A stretch of 61,937 nucleotides of DNA from JOPF133 sp052144935 (GTDB lineage Bacteria > Acidobacteriota > Terriglobia > Bryobacterales > Bryobacteraceae): positions 1 to 61,937 of the forward strand of contig JBKQPR010000067.1 in assembly GCA_052144935.1 (NCBI GenBank), given 5' to 3'. The position numbers and the translations under genes are program-made. The first letter of the stretch is position 1, and the number at the start of each line of letters is the position of its first letter. Below the pieces are notes generated by a model. That model saw nothing but the letters and a program-made list of their open reading frames with translations, had not been told where the DNA came from and searched no databases. Shown here in pieces: positions 25,122 to 32,857 of the stretch.

Positions 25122-25167
25122 CAATGCGGGGCTCCAGTTGCCGCGCTGTGGCCCTGCCGGGGCGGCT

Positions 25168-25687
25168 ATGCTAGACGGAAACCGGAACAGCGTGGAGCTC
25201 AACAGCTTCGATACAGCGTATCCGGAAGGCTTGTCCGCCGGCGATCCGGCGGTGGAACGGTATTTCGCTCAGTATTTCCGCTAGCTCCTGCCGATCGTTT
25301 TACGCTCGCGGCAATTCCGCAGGGACACCATCAACGACCTCCGCCAGGAAACGCTGCTGCGCGTGCTGAAGGGCGGGCCAAGGAGATTCGCGATCCGCGC
25401 TCCTTCGCGGCTACGTCCACTCCGTCTGCAAGAATGCGATTCGCGAATTTGGCCGCTCCGATTGGCGGACCAACGCTCGCGCCGAGGACTGTCCCAAGCC
25501 GGCCGGCGAGCCCGCCGATTCCGAGCGCGAGCTGGTTACCAGGGAAAGGCAGACGCTGGTCCGCGCCGTAATTGCCGGGATGCCCGTCAAGGACCGCAGG
25601 CTGCTCTCGGCGGTGCTGGAAGAGAAGAGCAGCGAGGAGATTTGCCGTGAGTTCGGGGTGGGCGCCGAGCGCAGGATGCGGGGATAG
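25168..25687 (+). pseudogene. decayed ECF sigma factor
   Basis: From ATG 25168 the frame reads VELNSFDTAYPEGLSAGDPA, then stops at TAG 25282, and resumes as DTINDLRQETLLRVLKG. At least one frame change later it continues GYVHSVCKNAIREFGRSDW and finally MPVKDRRLLSAVLEEKSSEE with ICREFGVGAER. These correspond to sigma-2 (DLRQETLLRVL) and sigma-4 (KDRRLLxxVxxEExSxEEIC) segments of an ECF factor. One stop and two frameshifts make it a pseudogene. The remainder, to 25922, holds hairpins but no gene. Confidence 0.65.
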
Positions 25688-25734
25688 TGGGGCGCGCAAT
25701 CCTGCCCCATGTGGCTGCTTGACAACTTGGGCAG

Positions 25735-25759
25735 GGAGGCCGGCACGCTCCCGGCCTCC
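25735..25759. terminator. hairpin before convergent receptor gene end
   Basis: GGAGGCCGG (25735-25743) and CCGGCCTCC (25751-25759) are perfect 9-bp arms with a 7-nt loop, 160 bp from the end of the minus-strand receptor gene. There is no U-tract, so terminator function is only a guess. Confidence 0.35.
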
Positions 25760-25922
25760 GCCGCCAGCCACCCGCGGGAGAGCAGCCTCCGCCCGCTACC
25801 CGCGGCAATGGGGGACGGTGTCTGTGCGCGGGATGACGCTCCCGCGCGGAGCCCATGGCATCCGCCCAATACTCCCATAGTGACTGTGAGAGGGCGAGCG
25901 TTACACGGGAATGGCGCCTGCC

Positions 25923-28457
25923 TTAGAACAACACGTCGAAATCGCCGGTGAAGCGGCGGCCGCGGTGGCCGAAGAAGAGGCCGTAGGCCGGGTCGGCGGT
26001 GTTGTCGTGGAAGGCTTCGGGGTTGAAGTGGTTGCTGAGGTTGTAGCCCGACACCGAGAGGCGCACGGTGTACTTGGGATTCACCTTGATGTCCTTGGAG
26101 AAGCGCGAATCCAGCGCGAAGAAGGCCGGATAGCGGTGGACGTAAGGCTCGCCCGCGTAGTCCTGGGCGGCGTCGTAGGTGGCGTAAGGGAAACCGTCGC
26201 GAAGCTCTAAGATGGGAGCGACGCGAAAACCCAGCGGAAGCGGCACCTGACCCCACGCCAGGAAGCGGTTCGGCAGGTCTCCGGGGAGACGGCTGTAAAC
26301 GTTGTCGCGAATGATGGGCGAGGGGAAACTGCCCAGGTAACCGGCGAATTCGTTGAGGTCGCCTTCGGCCATGCTGCGCACGTAAGAGAGGAACAGCAGC
26401 CGGCCGGCGGTCAGGCGCAGGCGCGCGGTGAATTCCAACTGGTGGTAGCGGGAATCTCCGCCGCCCGACAGCTCATAAGCGCCCAGGAGCGTCACCGGGT
26501 CCGGGGCAATGCGGTTGACGATGACCAGGCCGGCCGACTCGTTGCGCGTGTAACCGGCGCGCAATTTCAGAAACGAGGTGAGGGTCTGCTCCACCTGTAC
26601 GGTACCGTTGGCGCTGCGCGGCGAAAAATTTCCAGGGGTCTGTTCGTGCATGATCCAAGGCGAATGCACGTCCACCGTACCCAGCACGTTTTCGAAATAG
26701 TAAGGGCCGGCAGTGAGGGCGCCGGTGTCGTCGAACAGGCTGATGTTCTGCCTGGGATAGTGGTTGAACGAATAGACGTTGAGCGGCACGCGGTCGAAGA
26801 ACAGTCCAAAGCCGGCGCGCACCACCGTTTTGGCGTTGGCGAAGGGCAGCCAGGCGATACCCGCGCGCGGCGCCACGCGAAAACTCTCGGAGATTTCCTG
26901 CGACTCGGTGCGGATTCCCAGATCGGCGGCCAGCCGGGAGGAGATGCTCCAGTGGTCCTGCCCGAAGAAGGCGTACTCGGTGTCGCTCATCTGGAACGGC
27001 TTTCCGCCGGAAAACGCGATCTGTTCCAGCAGGCGGTTTTGCCCGTCCACGATGTTCACGGGCTGATCGTTCACCTGGCCCTGCTCGGAGCTGTTGGTCA
27101 CCCCGGCGCCCATCTTGAACGTGTGCGCACCGAGCAGATTGAAGGAGTGGAAGGAATACACCGGTGACCAGCCATAGCGCACGGCGATGCGGCTTTGCTG
27201 CGCAAAGTAATTCCCGCTATTGCCCCACGGAGCGATGGTCAGATCCTGGTTACCCTGCCGCCATACGCTGGCGTCGAAACGGGTAGCGGAAAAGATGTTT
27301 TCGAGCAGCCCGCCCCAGAGCGTGAGGCGGTCGGCGATGGTGGCGGTGTAATTGTGCGTGGCGGCGTCGGGGACGGTGGGCTGCGGATCGAAATAATCGA
27401 GGTTGACGTAACTGAGGCGCTGGGGAGCGATGTGCGCGGTGGCGGTGACAAGCTGCTTGCCGGAGACAACCCAATCCAATTGGGCGAAGGAGTTGACGCC
27501 TTCGGTGACCTTCTGGTTGCGCGGGAACGGAAGAGTGTAGACCTCGATTTTGCGGGCTTCGTATTCGAGGCCCTCGGAAAAATACAGCTTGCCGGGAATC
27601 AGAGGTCCCTCGACATTCAGGCGCGGAGTGGCATCGCGGATACCGCGGAGGTGGTAGCTGCGAATGCGGAAATCGGGGAAGGGATCGTTGATCTCCCACT
27701 TCCATTTGTCTCCGCCGCGACGCGTTTCGACCGACACCAAGCCCGCGGTGAACCGGCCGAACTCGGCCAGAAAGGGCGTCTGATACACATTCACACTTTC
27801 CACGCTGTCGATGGGCACGGTGAGACCGAACTGGCCGGTGGCGGGATCGGTGACATCGGCCGAGTTGACGATGAGCGCGCTGCGGTGCTCGCCGGAAGCG
27901 GAGATCCGCAGGTCGCCGGCGGGCGAGCGAACCACCCCGGGAACCAGCGGCAGGACGTCGGAAACCGTGGCCGGACGGCTGGGCAGATCGCGGACGGCGG
28001 ACGAGGCGATCTGGGTAGGGGTGGAGGAACTCTGTTCGGCGGCGCCGGCGGTGTCCTGGACGTCGATGTGCTCATGGCGCGCGGCAGCCTGCAGGGTCAA
28101 TTCGATAAGGCCCGGGGGGACCCCCGATTCGGACAACTCCAGGTCGCGCATGACGAGCGGGTGGAAGCCTTCGTGGGTGGCGGTCAGTTCGTAACGGCCG
28201 GGCGGCAGTTGGTCGAGGTGGGCGCGGCCTTCCGGATCGGTTTCGGCTTTGGCGACGACGGTGGGGCCGGATTTGATCCGGATCTCGACGGCCGGAACGG
28301 GAAGGTGCTGCTCATCGACGACCACCAGATCAACGGCCAAACCGGCGGGCATGGCGGTTGCGAAAGCAGCCGCAAAGAGACACACGAGCGCGGGCAAGAC
28401 TTTCCCCCCGACACTGGCCACAGATCTCACCTTCAGATTATGATAGCTCGATTGCAC
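25923..28457 (-). CDS. TonB-dependent receptor with CarboxypepD-like domain (Oar-like)
   Basis: The product is an 844-aa outer-membrane protein. A signal peptide lies in the first about 42 residues (LPALVCLFAAAFATAMPAGL). A carboxypeptidase-regulatory-like beta-sandwich (about 43-125; VDLVVVDEQHLPVPAVEIRI, LPPGRYELTATHEGF) precedes a plug-like region with LPSRPATVSDVLPLVPGVVR and SALIVNSADVTDPATGQFGL. The barrel ends with a terminal aromatic residue (FTGDFDVLF). This is the architecture of the large acidobacterial Oar/TonB-dependent receptor group. Start GTG 28457 is nominal; GTG codons about 30-40 bp downstream are possible. It diverges from the AlbA-ParA pair. Confidence 0.88.
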   Translation of the reverse strand: MQSSYHNLKVRSVASVGGKVLPALVCLFAAAFATAMPAGLAVDLVVVDEQHLPVPAVEIRIKSGPTVVAKAETDPEGRAHLDQLPPGRYELTATHEGFHPLVMRDLELSESGVPPGLIELTLQAAARHEHIDVQDTAGAAEQSSSTPTQIASSAVRDLPSRPATVSDVLPLVPGVVRSPAGDLRISASGEHRSALIVNSADVTDPATGQFGLTVPIDSVESVNVYQTPFLAEFGRFTAGLVSVETRRGGDKWKWEINDPFPDFRIRSYHLRGIRDATPRLNVEGPLIPGKLYFSEGLEYEARKIEVYTLPFPRNQKVTEGVNSFAQLDWVVSGKQLVTATAHIAPQRLSYVNLDYFDPQPTVPDAATHNYTATIADRLTLWGGLLENIFSATRFDASVWRQGNQDLTIAPWGNSGNYFAQQSRIAVRYGWSPVYSFHSFNLLGAHTFKMGAGVTNSSEQGQVNDQPVNIVDGQNRLLEQIAFSGGKPFQMSDTEYAFFGQDHWSISSRLAADLGIRTESQEISESFRVAPRAGIAWLPFANAKTVVRAGFGLFFDRVPLNVYSFNHYPRQNISLFDDTGALTAGPYYFENVLGTVDVHSPWIMHEQTPGNFSPRSANGTVQVEQTLTSFLKLRAGYTRNESAGLVIVNRIAPDPVTLLGAYELSGGGDSRYHQLEFTARLRLTAGRLLFLSYVRSMAEGDLNEFAGYLGSFPSPIIRDNVYSRLPGDLPNRFLAWGQVPLPLGFRVAPILELRDGFPYATYDAAQDYAGEPYVHRYPAFFALDSRFSKDIKVNPKYTVRLSVSGYNLSNHFNPEAFHDNTADPAYGLFFGHRGRRFTGDFDVLF

Positions 28458-28626
28458 TATGAGCGCCTACCCGCAAATGAGGGTATTTATTTGGACGGCA
28501 CGCAATCGGACTTTGACCGCGATCTGGGCGTGTATGGAACTGGCTCGGAGCTACCAAAGGCGGCGGGGACGGGGTGGTTCGGGCCGCGGCATTCCGCGCG
28601 GTGAGAGAATAGAGCGACGCAACATT

Positions 28627-29811
28627 ATGATCAGGGAAGACGAACTGAGCAGGCTGCTGGCCGAGGCCGAGGCTGATCGCATTGAGCGCACGACTTCAAC
28701 CAAGGACACCGACAAGTTCTCTGAGGCGGTGACGGCGTTCGCCAATGACATGCCCAATCACCGTTTGCCCGGTTATCTGGTCATCGGCGTGGACGATAAC
28801 GGGAAGCCCAGTGGATTAGAAGTCACCGACCGATTGCTGCAGACCCTGGGAAGCCTCAAATCCGACGGCAACATACAGCCCCTGCCGTCGCTGAACGTGG
28901 CGAAGTTCAGCCTGCCTGGCGGGGATATCGCGGTCGTGGAAGTGCTTCCTTCCGACCTGCCTCCGGTGCGCTATAAGGGCCGGGTATGCATTCGGGTCGG
29001 TCCACGAAAAGCCATTGCCAACCAACAAGAAGAACGGATCCTCACGGAGAAGCGGATCGCCCACGCGCGGACTTTCGACGCGTTGCCATGTTTCGGCAGT
29101 TCCATGGATGCGCTCGCCACCGACATCTTCCAAAACACCTATTTGAGCCAGGCTGTGGCGCCTGAGGTCATCGCGGAAAACGATCGCGACTTGGCTACGC
29201 AACTCGCGTCGCTACGATTCTACGATCTGGGCAGGCAGTGTCCGACCAACGCAGGTATCCTCCTGTTTGGGAAGAACCCTCTGCACTGGTTGCCGGGAGC
29301 GTATGTTCAGTTCCTTCGTCTGGAAGGAAACTCCCTAACGGGCGAGGTCTTAGTGGAGAAGAGTCTCTCCGGCGACCTGCTCACGGTTCTCCGCGAACTG
29401 GAATCGCTCGTCGAGTTGCACATCGAATCGCGTCCTGTAGCGGTATCGGCACTGCGCGAGCGCCAGGCAGTGAACTATCCGCGCGTGGCTTTGCGGGAGT
29501 TGTTGATGAACGCCGTCCTGCACCGGTCATACGAGTCCACCGCACCGACCCGCTTTTATTGGTTCTCAGACAGGGTTGAGATCCAGAGTCCCGGTGGACT
29601 GTATGGCGAGGCGTCTCCGGAAAACTTCCCTAACCAGAACAGCTACCGCAACCCTGTGCTGGCCGAGGCCATGAAGGCGCTGGGTTTTGTCAACCGGTTC
29701 GGCCGCGGAGTGCTGCGCGCGCAGGCAGCTCTGGAGCAAAACGGTAACGGGCCGGCTGAATTCCAATTCGATGCAAACTATGTGTTGGCTCTGATTCGAG
29801 CGCCCAGATGA
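28627..29811 (+). CDS. AlbA_2/Schlafen-type ATP-binding protein
   Basis: ATG 28627 gives 394 aa. The N-terminal AlbA_2 (Schlafen-fold, DUF4062-independent) domain at about 20-140 shows KDTDKFSEAVTAFANDMPNH, LPGYLVIGVDDNGKPSGLEV and VRYKGRVCIRVGPRKA. The C-terminal part has a GHKL/HATPase_c_4-like module (VNYPRVALRELLMNAVLHRS, FSDRVEIQSPGGLYGEA, FGRGVLRAQAAL). Such proteins are usually annotated as RecG-like or transcriptional regulators. Recent literature ties Schlafen-AlbA domains to antiphage nucleases. It overlaps the ParA gene by ATGA, so the two products are made together. Confidence 0.88.
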   Translation: MIREDELSRLLAEAEADRIERTTSTKDTDKFSEAVTAFANDMPNHRLPGYLVIGVDDNGKPSGLEVTDRLLQTLGSLKSDGNIQPLPSLNVAKFSLPGGDIAVVEVLPSDLPPVRYKGRVCIRVGPRKAIANQQEERILTEKRIAHARTFDALPCFGSSMDALATDIFQNTYLSQAVAPEVIAENDRDLATQLASLRFYDLGRQCPTNAGILLFGKNPLHWLPGAYVQFLRLEGNSLTGEVLVEKSLSGDLLTVLRELESLVELHIESRPVAVSALRERQAVNYPRVALRELLMNAVLHRSYESTAPTRFYWFSDRVEIQSPGGLYGEASPENFPNQNSYRNPVLAEAMKALGFVNRFGRGVLRAQAALEQNGNGPAEFQFDANYVLALIRAPR

Positions 29812-30827
29812 AGACGATCGCATTCTTCAACAATAAGGGAGGAGTCGGCAAAACGACTCTCGTCTACCACCTTGCATGGATGTTGGCCGACATGGGACAT
29901 GACGTGCTCGCGGCCGATCTGGACCCGCAATCCAACCTGACCAGCATGTTCCTGGACGAAGACCGTCTTGAGGAATTGTGGCCCGATGGCAAACACCCGA
30001 ACACAATCTACGGCGTGGTCGAGCCGATCGTGCGTGGCATCGGCGACATTCAGACGCCCCACGTGGAGGCTATTGCTACTCGGGCGGGCATCCCGTCCCG
30101 CCATGCGAAGTACCTGGGTGATCTGGGGCTCATCGCTGGCGATCTCGCCCTGTCCGGTTTCGAGGACAAACTGTCTGCCGCATGGCCCCTATGTCACAAC
30201 CGCGACGAAGCCGCTTTTCGCACCATGACGGCATTTTATCGGGCGATTCTCATGGCAGCGGAACAGAGAGGCGCCCAGCTAGTATTGATCGACGTCGGCC
30301 CCAATCTAGGGGCAATTAACCGTGCCGCGCTGATCGCGTCCCAACACGTGGTGATTCCCCTGGCGCCCGACCTCTACTCCTTGCAGGGATTGCGAAACCT
30401 CGGCCCACAGCTCAGGCGATGGCGTGAGGCGTGGGGAGAATTACGCGGGAAGAGTCCGGATCCGGAGCTGCCCTTGCCTTCAGGCGATATGTGTCCTGCT
30501 GGCTATGTGGTGATGCAGCATGGCACCCGGGGAGAACGTCCCGTGAAGGCGTACCTCCGATGGATGGACAGGATTCCCAACGAATACCGGCAATCTGTCA
30601 CAAACGAGCCATCCGATGTCAACGTGCATGTGGAGAACGATCCGTACTGCCTGGCGGCTCTCAAACACTATCGCAGCCTGATGCCCCTGGCCATGGAAGC
30701 GCACAAGCCGATGTTTTGGCTGAAACCGGCCGATGGGGCAATCGGCGCTCACGCGCAAGCTGTCCGCGATTGCTACACCGATTTTCACGCGCTGGCAGGC
30801 AAGATCCTTTTCACGATTGGCGCATAG
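29808..30827 (+). CDS. ParA-family ATPase
   Basis: The 339-aa protein has a deviant Walker A, KGGVGKTT (residues 10-17), the LAADLDPQSNLTSMFLDE motif near 34-51 and Walker B LVLIDVGPNLGAINRAALIA. It belongs to the Soj/ParA/MinD deviant-Walker ATPases. No ParB or parS is seen nearby. It is longer than many ParA proteins, with an insert (about 65-130) and a distinct C-terminal region (ENDPYCLAALKHYRSLMPLA). Coupling to an AlbA/GHKL protein, rather than ParB, suggests a role other than plasmid partition, for example in an uncharacterised defence or DNA-localisation module. Confidence 0.9.
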   Translation: MKTIAFFNNKGGVGKTTLVYHLAWMLADMGHDVLAADLDPQSNLTSMFLDEDRLEELWPDGKHPNTIYGVVEPIVRGIGDIQTPHVEAIATRAGIPSRHAKYLGDLGLIAGDLALSGFEDKLSAAWPLCHNRDEAAFRTMTAFYRAILMAAEQRGAQLVLIDVGPNLGAINRAALIASQHVVIPLAPDLYSLQGLRNLGPQLRRWREAWGELRGKSPDPELPLPSGDMCPAGYVVMQHGTRGERPVKAYLRWMDRIPNEYRQSVTNEPSDVNVHVENDPYCLAALKHYRSLMPLAMEAHKPMFWLKPADGAIGAHAQAVRDCYTDFHALAGKILFTIGA

Positions 30828-31003
30828 AGGTCAACTTCAAAACCGGCCAATGAGGCCGCAGTCGGGAAATGGCCTGTTTTACGTTGAGCTACCTTACCTC
30901 AGAACTGAGCTCGTTGGGGTTTGGACACAACGAACGCCCTAGGCGGCACTTTCGGCCCTGCGCAAGTCTTCGCGTCCGCCACGCGCCGGTCGGAAGCCGG
31001 ACC

Positions 31004-31021
31004 GGTCCCAGAGGACGTCCC
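31004..31021. repeat. 18-bp motif, degenerate copy
   Basis: GGTCCCAGAGGACGTCCC is a degenerate form of the GGGCCC-n-GAGGGC-r-CCCC motif in the 255-bp gene-free gap between the ParA and VWFA genes. Nothing else recognisable lies in that gap apart from a possible TATGAT -10 box at 31067-31072. Confidence 0.4.
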
Positions 31022-31082
31022 AGGGGACGCCCAGGATTGGCTGCCCCACAATTGCGCCGAATGGTCTATGATGAGCTAAACA

Positions 31083-32843
31083 ATGCATTACCGCTTTGGT
31101 CTCGCGTTTTTAACGGCAGGCCTGGCAGTTGCGGCTGCGCAGTCGGGGGGCGCCACGGTTGCTCCGGTAGGCGGCTACACGGCGGCGCCGGCGCAGAAGG
31201 CCCCGGAGACCAAGGCCGTCGAGGAACCCGCCACCTTCCACGCGCGCGTCAACCTGGTAATGGTCCCGGTGGTGGTGCGCGATAAGTACGACAAGGTCAT
31301 CGGCACGCTCAAGCAGGAGGATTTCCGCTTGGCGGACCGTGGTAAGCCTCAGGAAATCATCAAGTTCTCGGTGGAAACGCCGGCCCGGCCGTCGGTCTAT
31401 CGGACCTCCAGCGAGGAAAAATCCGGCGGCGCAGCGGGGGCGCCCGCTGAGCTCGGCGAGGCTTCCCCGGCGCCTCTGCCCGACCGTTTCGTCGGCTACC
31501 TGTTCGACGATGTCCACACCAGCTTCGCCGACATAGCCCGAGTGCGCGACGCCGCCATCCGACATCTGGACAACATGGGACCCAAGGAACGCGCCGCCGT
31601 CTACACCATTTCCGGGACGATCACGCAAGAATTTACAGACGATCGCGAGCTGTTGGGCGCCGCCATCAAGCGCATCATTCCACACCCCATCGCCCGTCCC
31701 TCCATGCCGGAATGCCCGGACATCAGCTACTACCAGGCCGACCTGATCGTGAATAAGAACGACTCGATGGCGTTGCAGGCCGCGGTGGCGGATACGATGG
31801 CCTGTCAATCGATGGATCCCACCATGGCCAGCGCCGCGCAGAGCCAGGCGCAAGGTGCGGCGCAGCGCAGGTTGACCGAGGGAGAGCAGGAGACCCGCGT
31901 GGCCCTGTACACCCTGACCGCACTGGTGCGGCGCATGGGGACGATGCCCGGCCAGCGCCTCATCCTGCTGGCCTCGGCCGGTTTCATCACGCCGTTCGAT
32001 GAGTTGCAGCAGATGACCGACGTCCTGGACGCCGCCATCAAGGCCAATGTGGTGATCGGCACGCTGGATGCGCGCGGGCTGTACACCGATATGCCGGATG
32101 CCAGCCGTCCAAGCTCAAGCTACACGGGGCAGAGCTTGCAGTTGAAGCTGCAGTACGACCGGGAGGCGGCGCGCGCGCAGGCCGACATACTGGCCGAGTT
32201 GGCGGCCGGCACCGGCGGCACGTTCTTCCAAAACAACAACGACCTCTACGCCGGCTTCGAACGCGTGGCGGCGGCGCCCGATTACGTCTACATGCTGGGA
32301 TTTTCGCCGCAGAATCTGAGGCTGGACGGCAGCTTTCACAGCTTGAAGGTCACTCTGAAGAGCGGCGTGACCCTGAGCATACAAGCGCGCAAGGGCTACT
32401 ACGCGCCGCGCCACCTGACCGACCCGAAGGAGACCGCCAGAGAGGAGATTTCGGAGGCCTTGTTCTCGCGCGAGGAAATGACCGATTTGCCGGTGGCCCT
32501 GATGACCCAGTATTTTAAATCCAGCGAGAGCAATGCGCGCGTGACGGTGCTGATGCGGGTGGACGCCAAAAAGTTGAAGTTCCGCAAAGAGGACGACCGG
32601 AACTGCAACGAGCTGACCATTGTGACGGCACTGTTCGACCGCAACGGCAATTACGTGATGGGAAATCAGAAACGGCTGGACATGAAATTGAGAGACGAGA
32701 CGTTGGCGAAGCGGCTGGATAACGGTCTCACGGTGCGCAGCAGCTTCGACGTGAAGCCGGGCGCCTATATGGTCCGCCTGGTGGTGCGGGATGCCGAAGG
32801 ACAGTTGATGTCGGCGTCCAACGGCTCCTTGGATATTCGGTAA
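31083..32843 (+). CDS. VWFA-related secreted protein (TIGR03436 type)
   Basis: This 586-aa protein has a signal peptide (MHYRFGLAFLTAGLAVAAAQ). Next comes the characteristic lead-in of acidobacterial VWFA-related proteins: RVNLVMVPVVVRDKYDKVIG and LKQEDFRLADRGKPQEIIKF. The VWA fold follows (YLFDDVHTSFADIARVRDAA; QRLILLASAGFITPFDEL). The canonical MIDAS DxSxS is altered to DDVHTS. The C-terminal region is a further beta-rich domain. The function is unknown; such proteins are exported and abundant in the phylum. It is followed 15 bp later by a second member, so the two form an operon. Confidence 0.9.
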   Translation: MHYRFGLAFLTAGLAVAAAQSGGATVAPVGGYTAAPAQKAPETKAVEEPATFHARVNLVMVPVVVRDKYDKVIGTLKQEDFRLADRGKPQEIIKFSVETPARPSVYRTSSEEKSGGAAGAPAELGEASPAPLPDRFVGYLFDDVHTSFADIARVRDAAIRHLDNMGPKERAAVYTISGTITQEFTDDRELLGAAIKRIIPHPIARPSMPECPDISYYQADLIVNKNDSMALQAAVADTMACQSMDPTMASAAQSQAQGAAQRRLTEGEQETRVALYTLTALVRRMGTMPGQRLILLASAGFITPFDELQQMTDVLDAAIKANVVIGTLDARGLYTDMPDASRPSSSYTGQSLQLKLQYDREAARAQADILAELAAGTGGTFFQNNNDLYAGFERVAAAPDYVYMLGFSPQNLRLDGSFHSLKVTLKSGVTLSIQARKGYYAPRHLTDPKETAREEISEALFSREEMTDLPVALMTQYFKSSESNARVTVLMRVDAKKLKFRKEDDRNCNELTIVTALFDRNGNYVMGNQKRLDMKLRDETLAKRLDNGLTVRSSFDVKPGAYMVRLVVRDAEGQLMSASNGSLDIR

Positions 32844-32857
32844 AGGGGAGGATCGAG

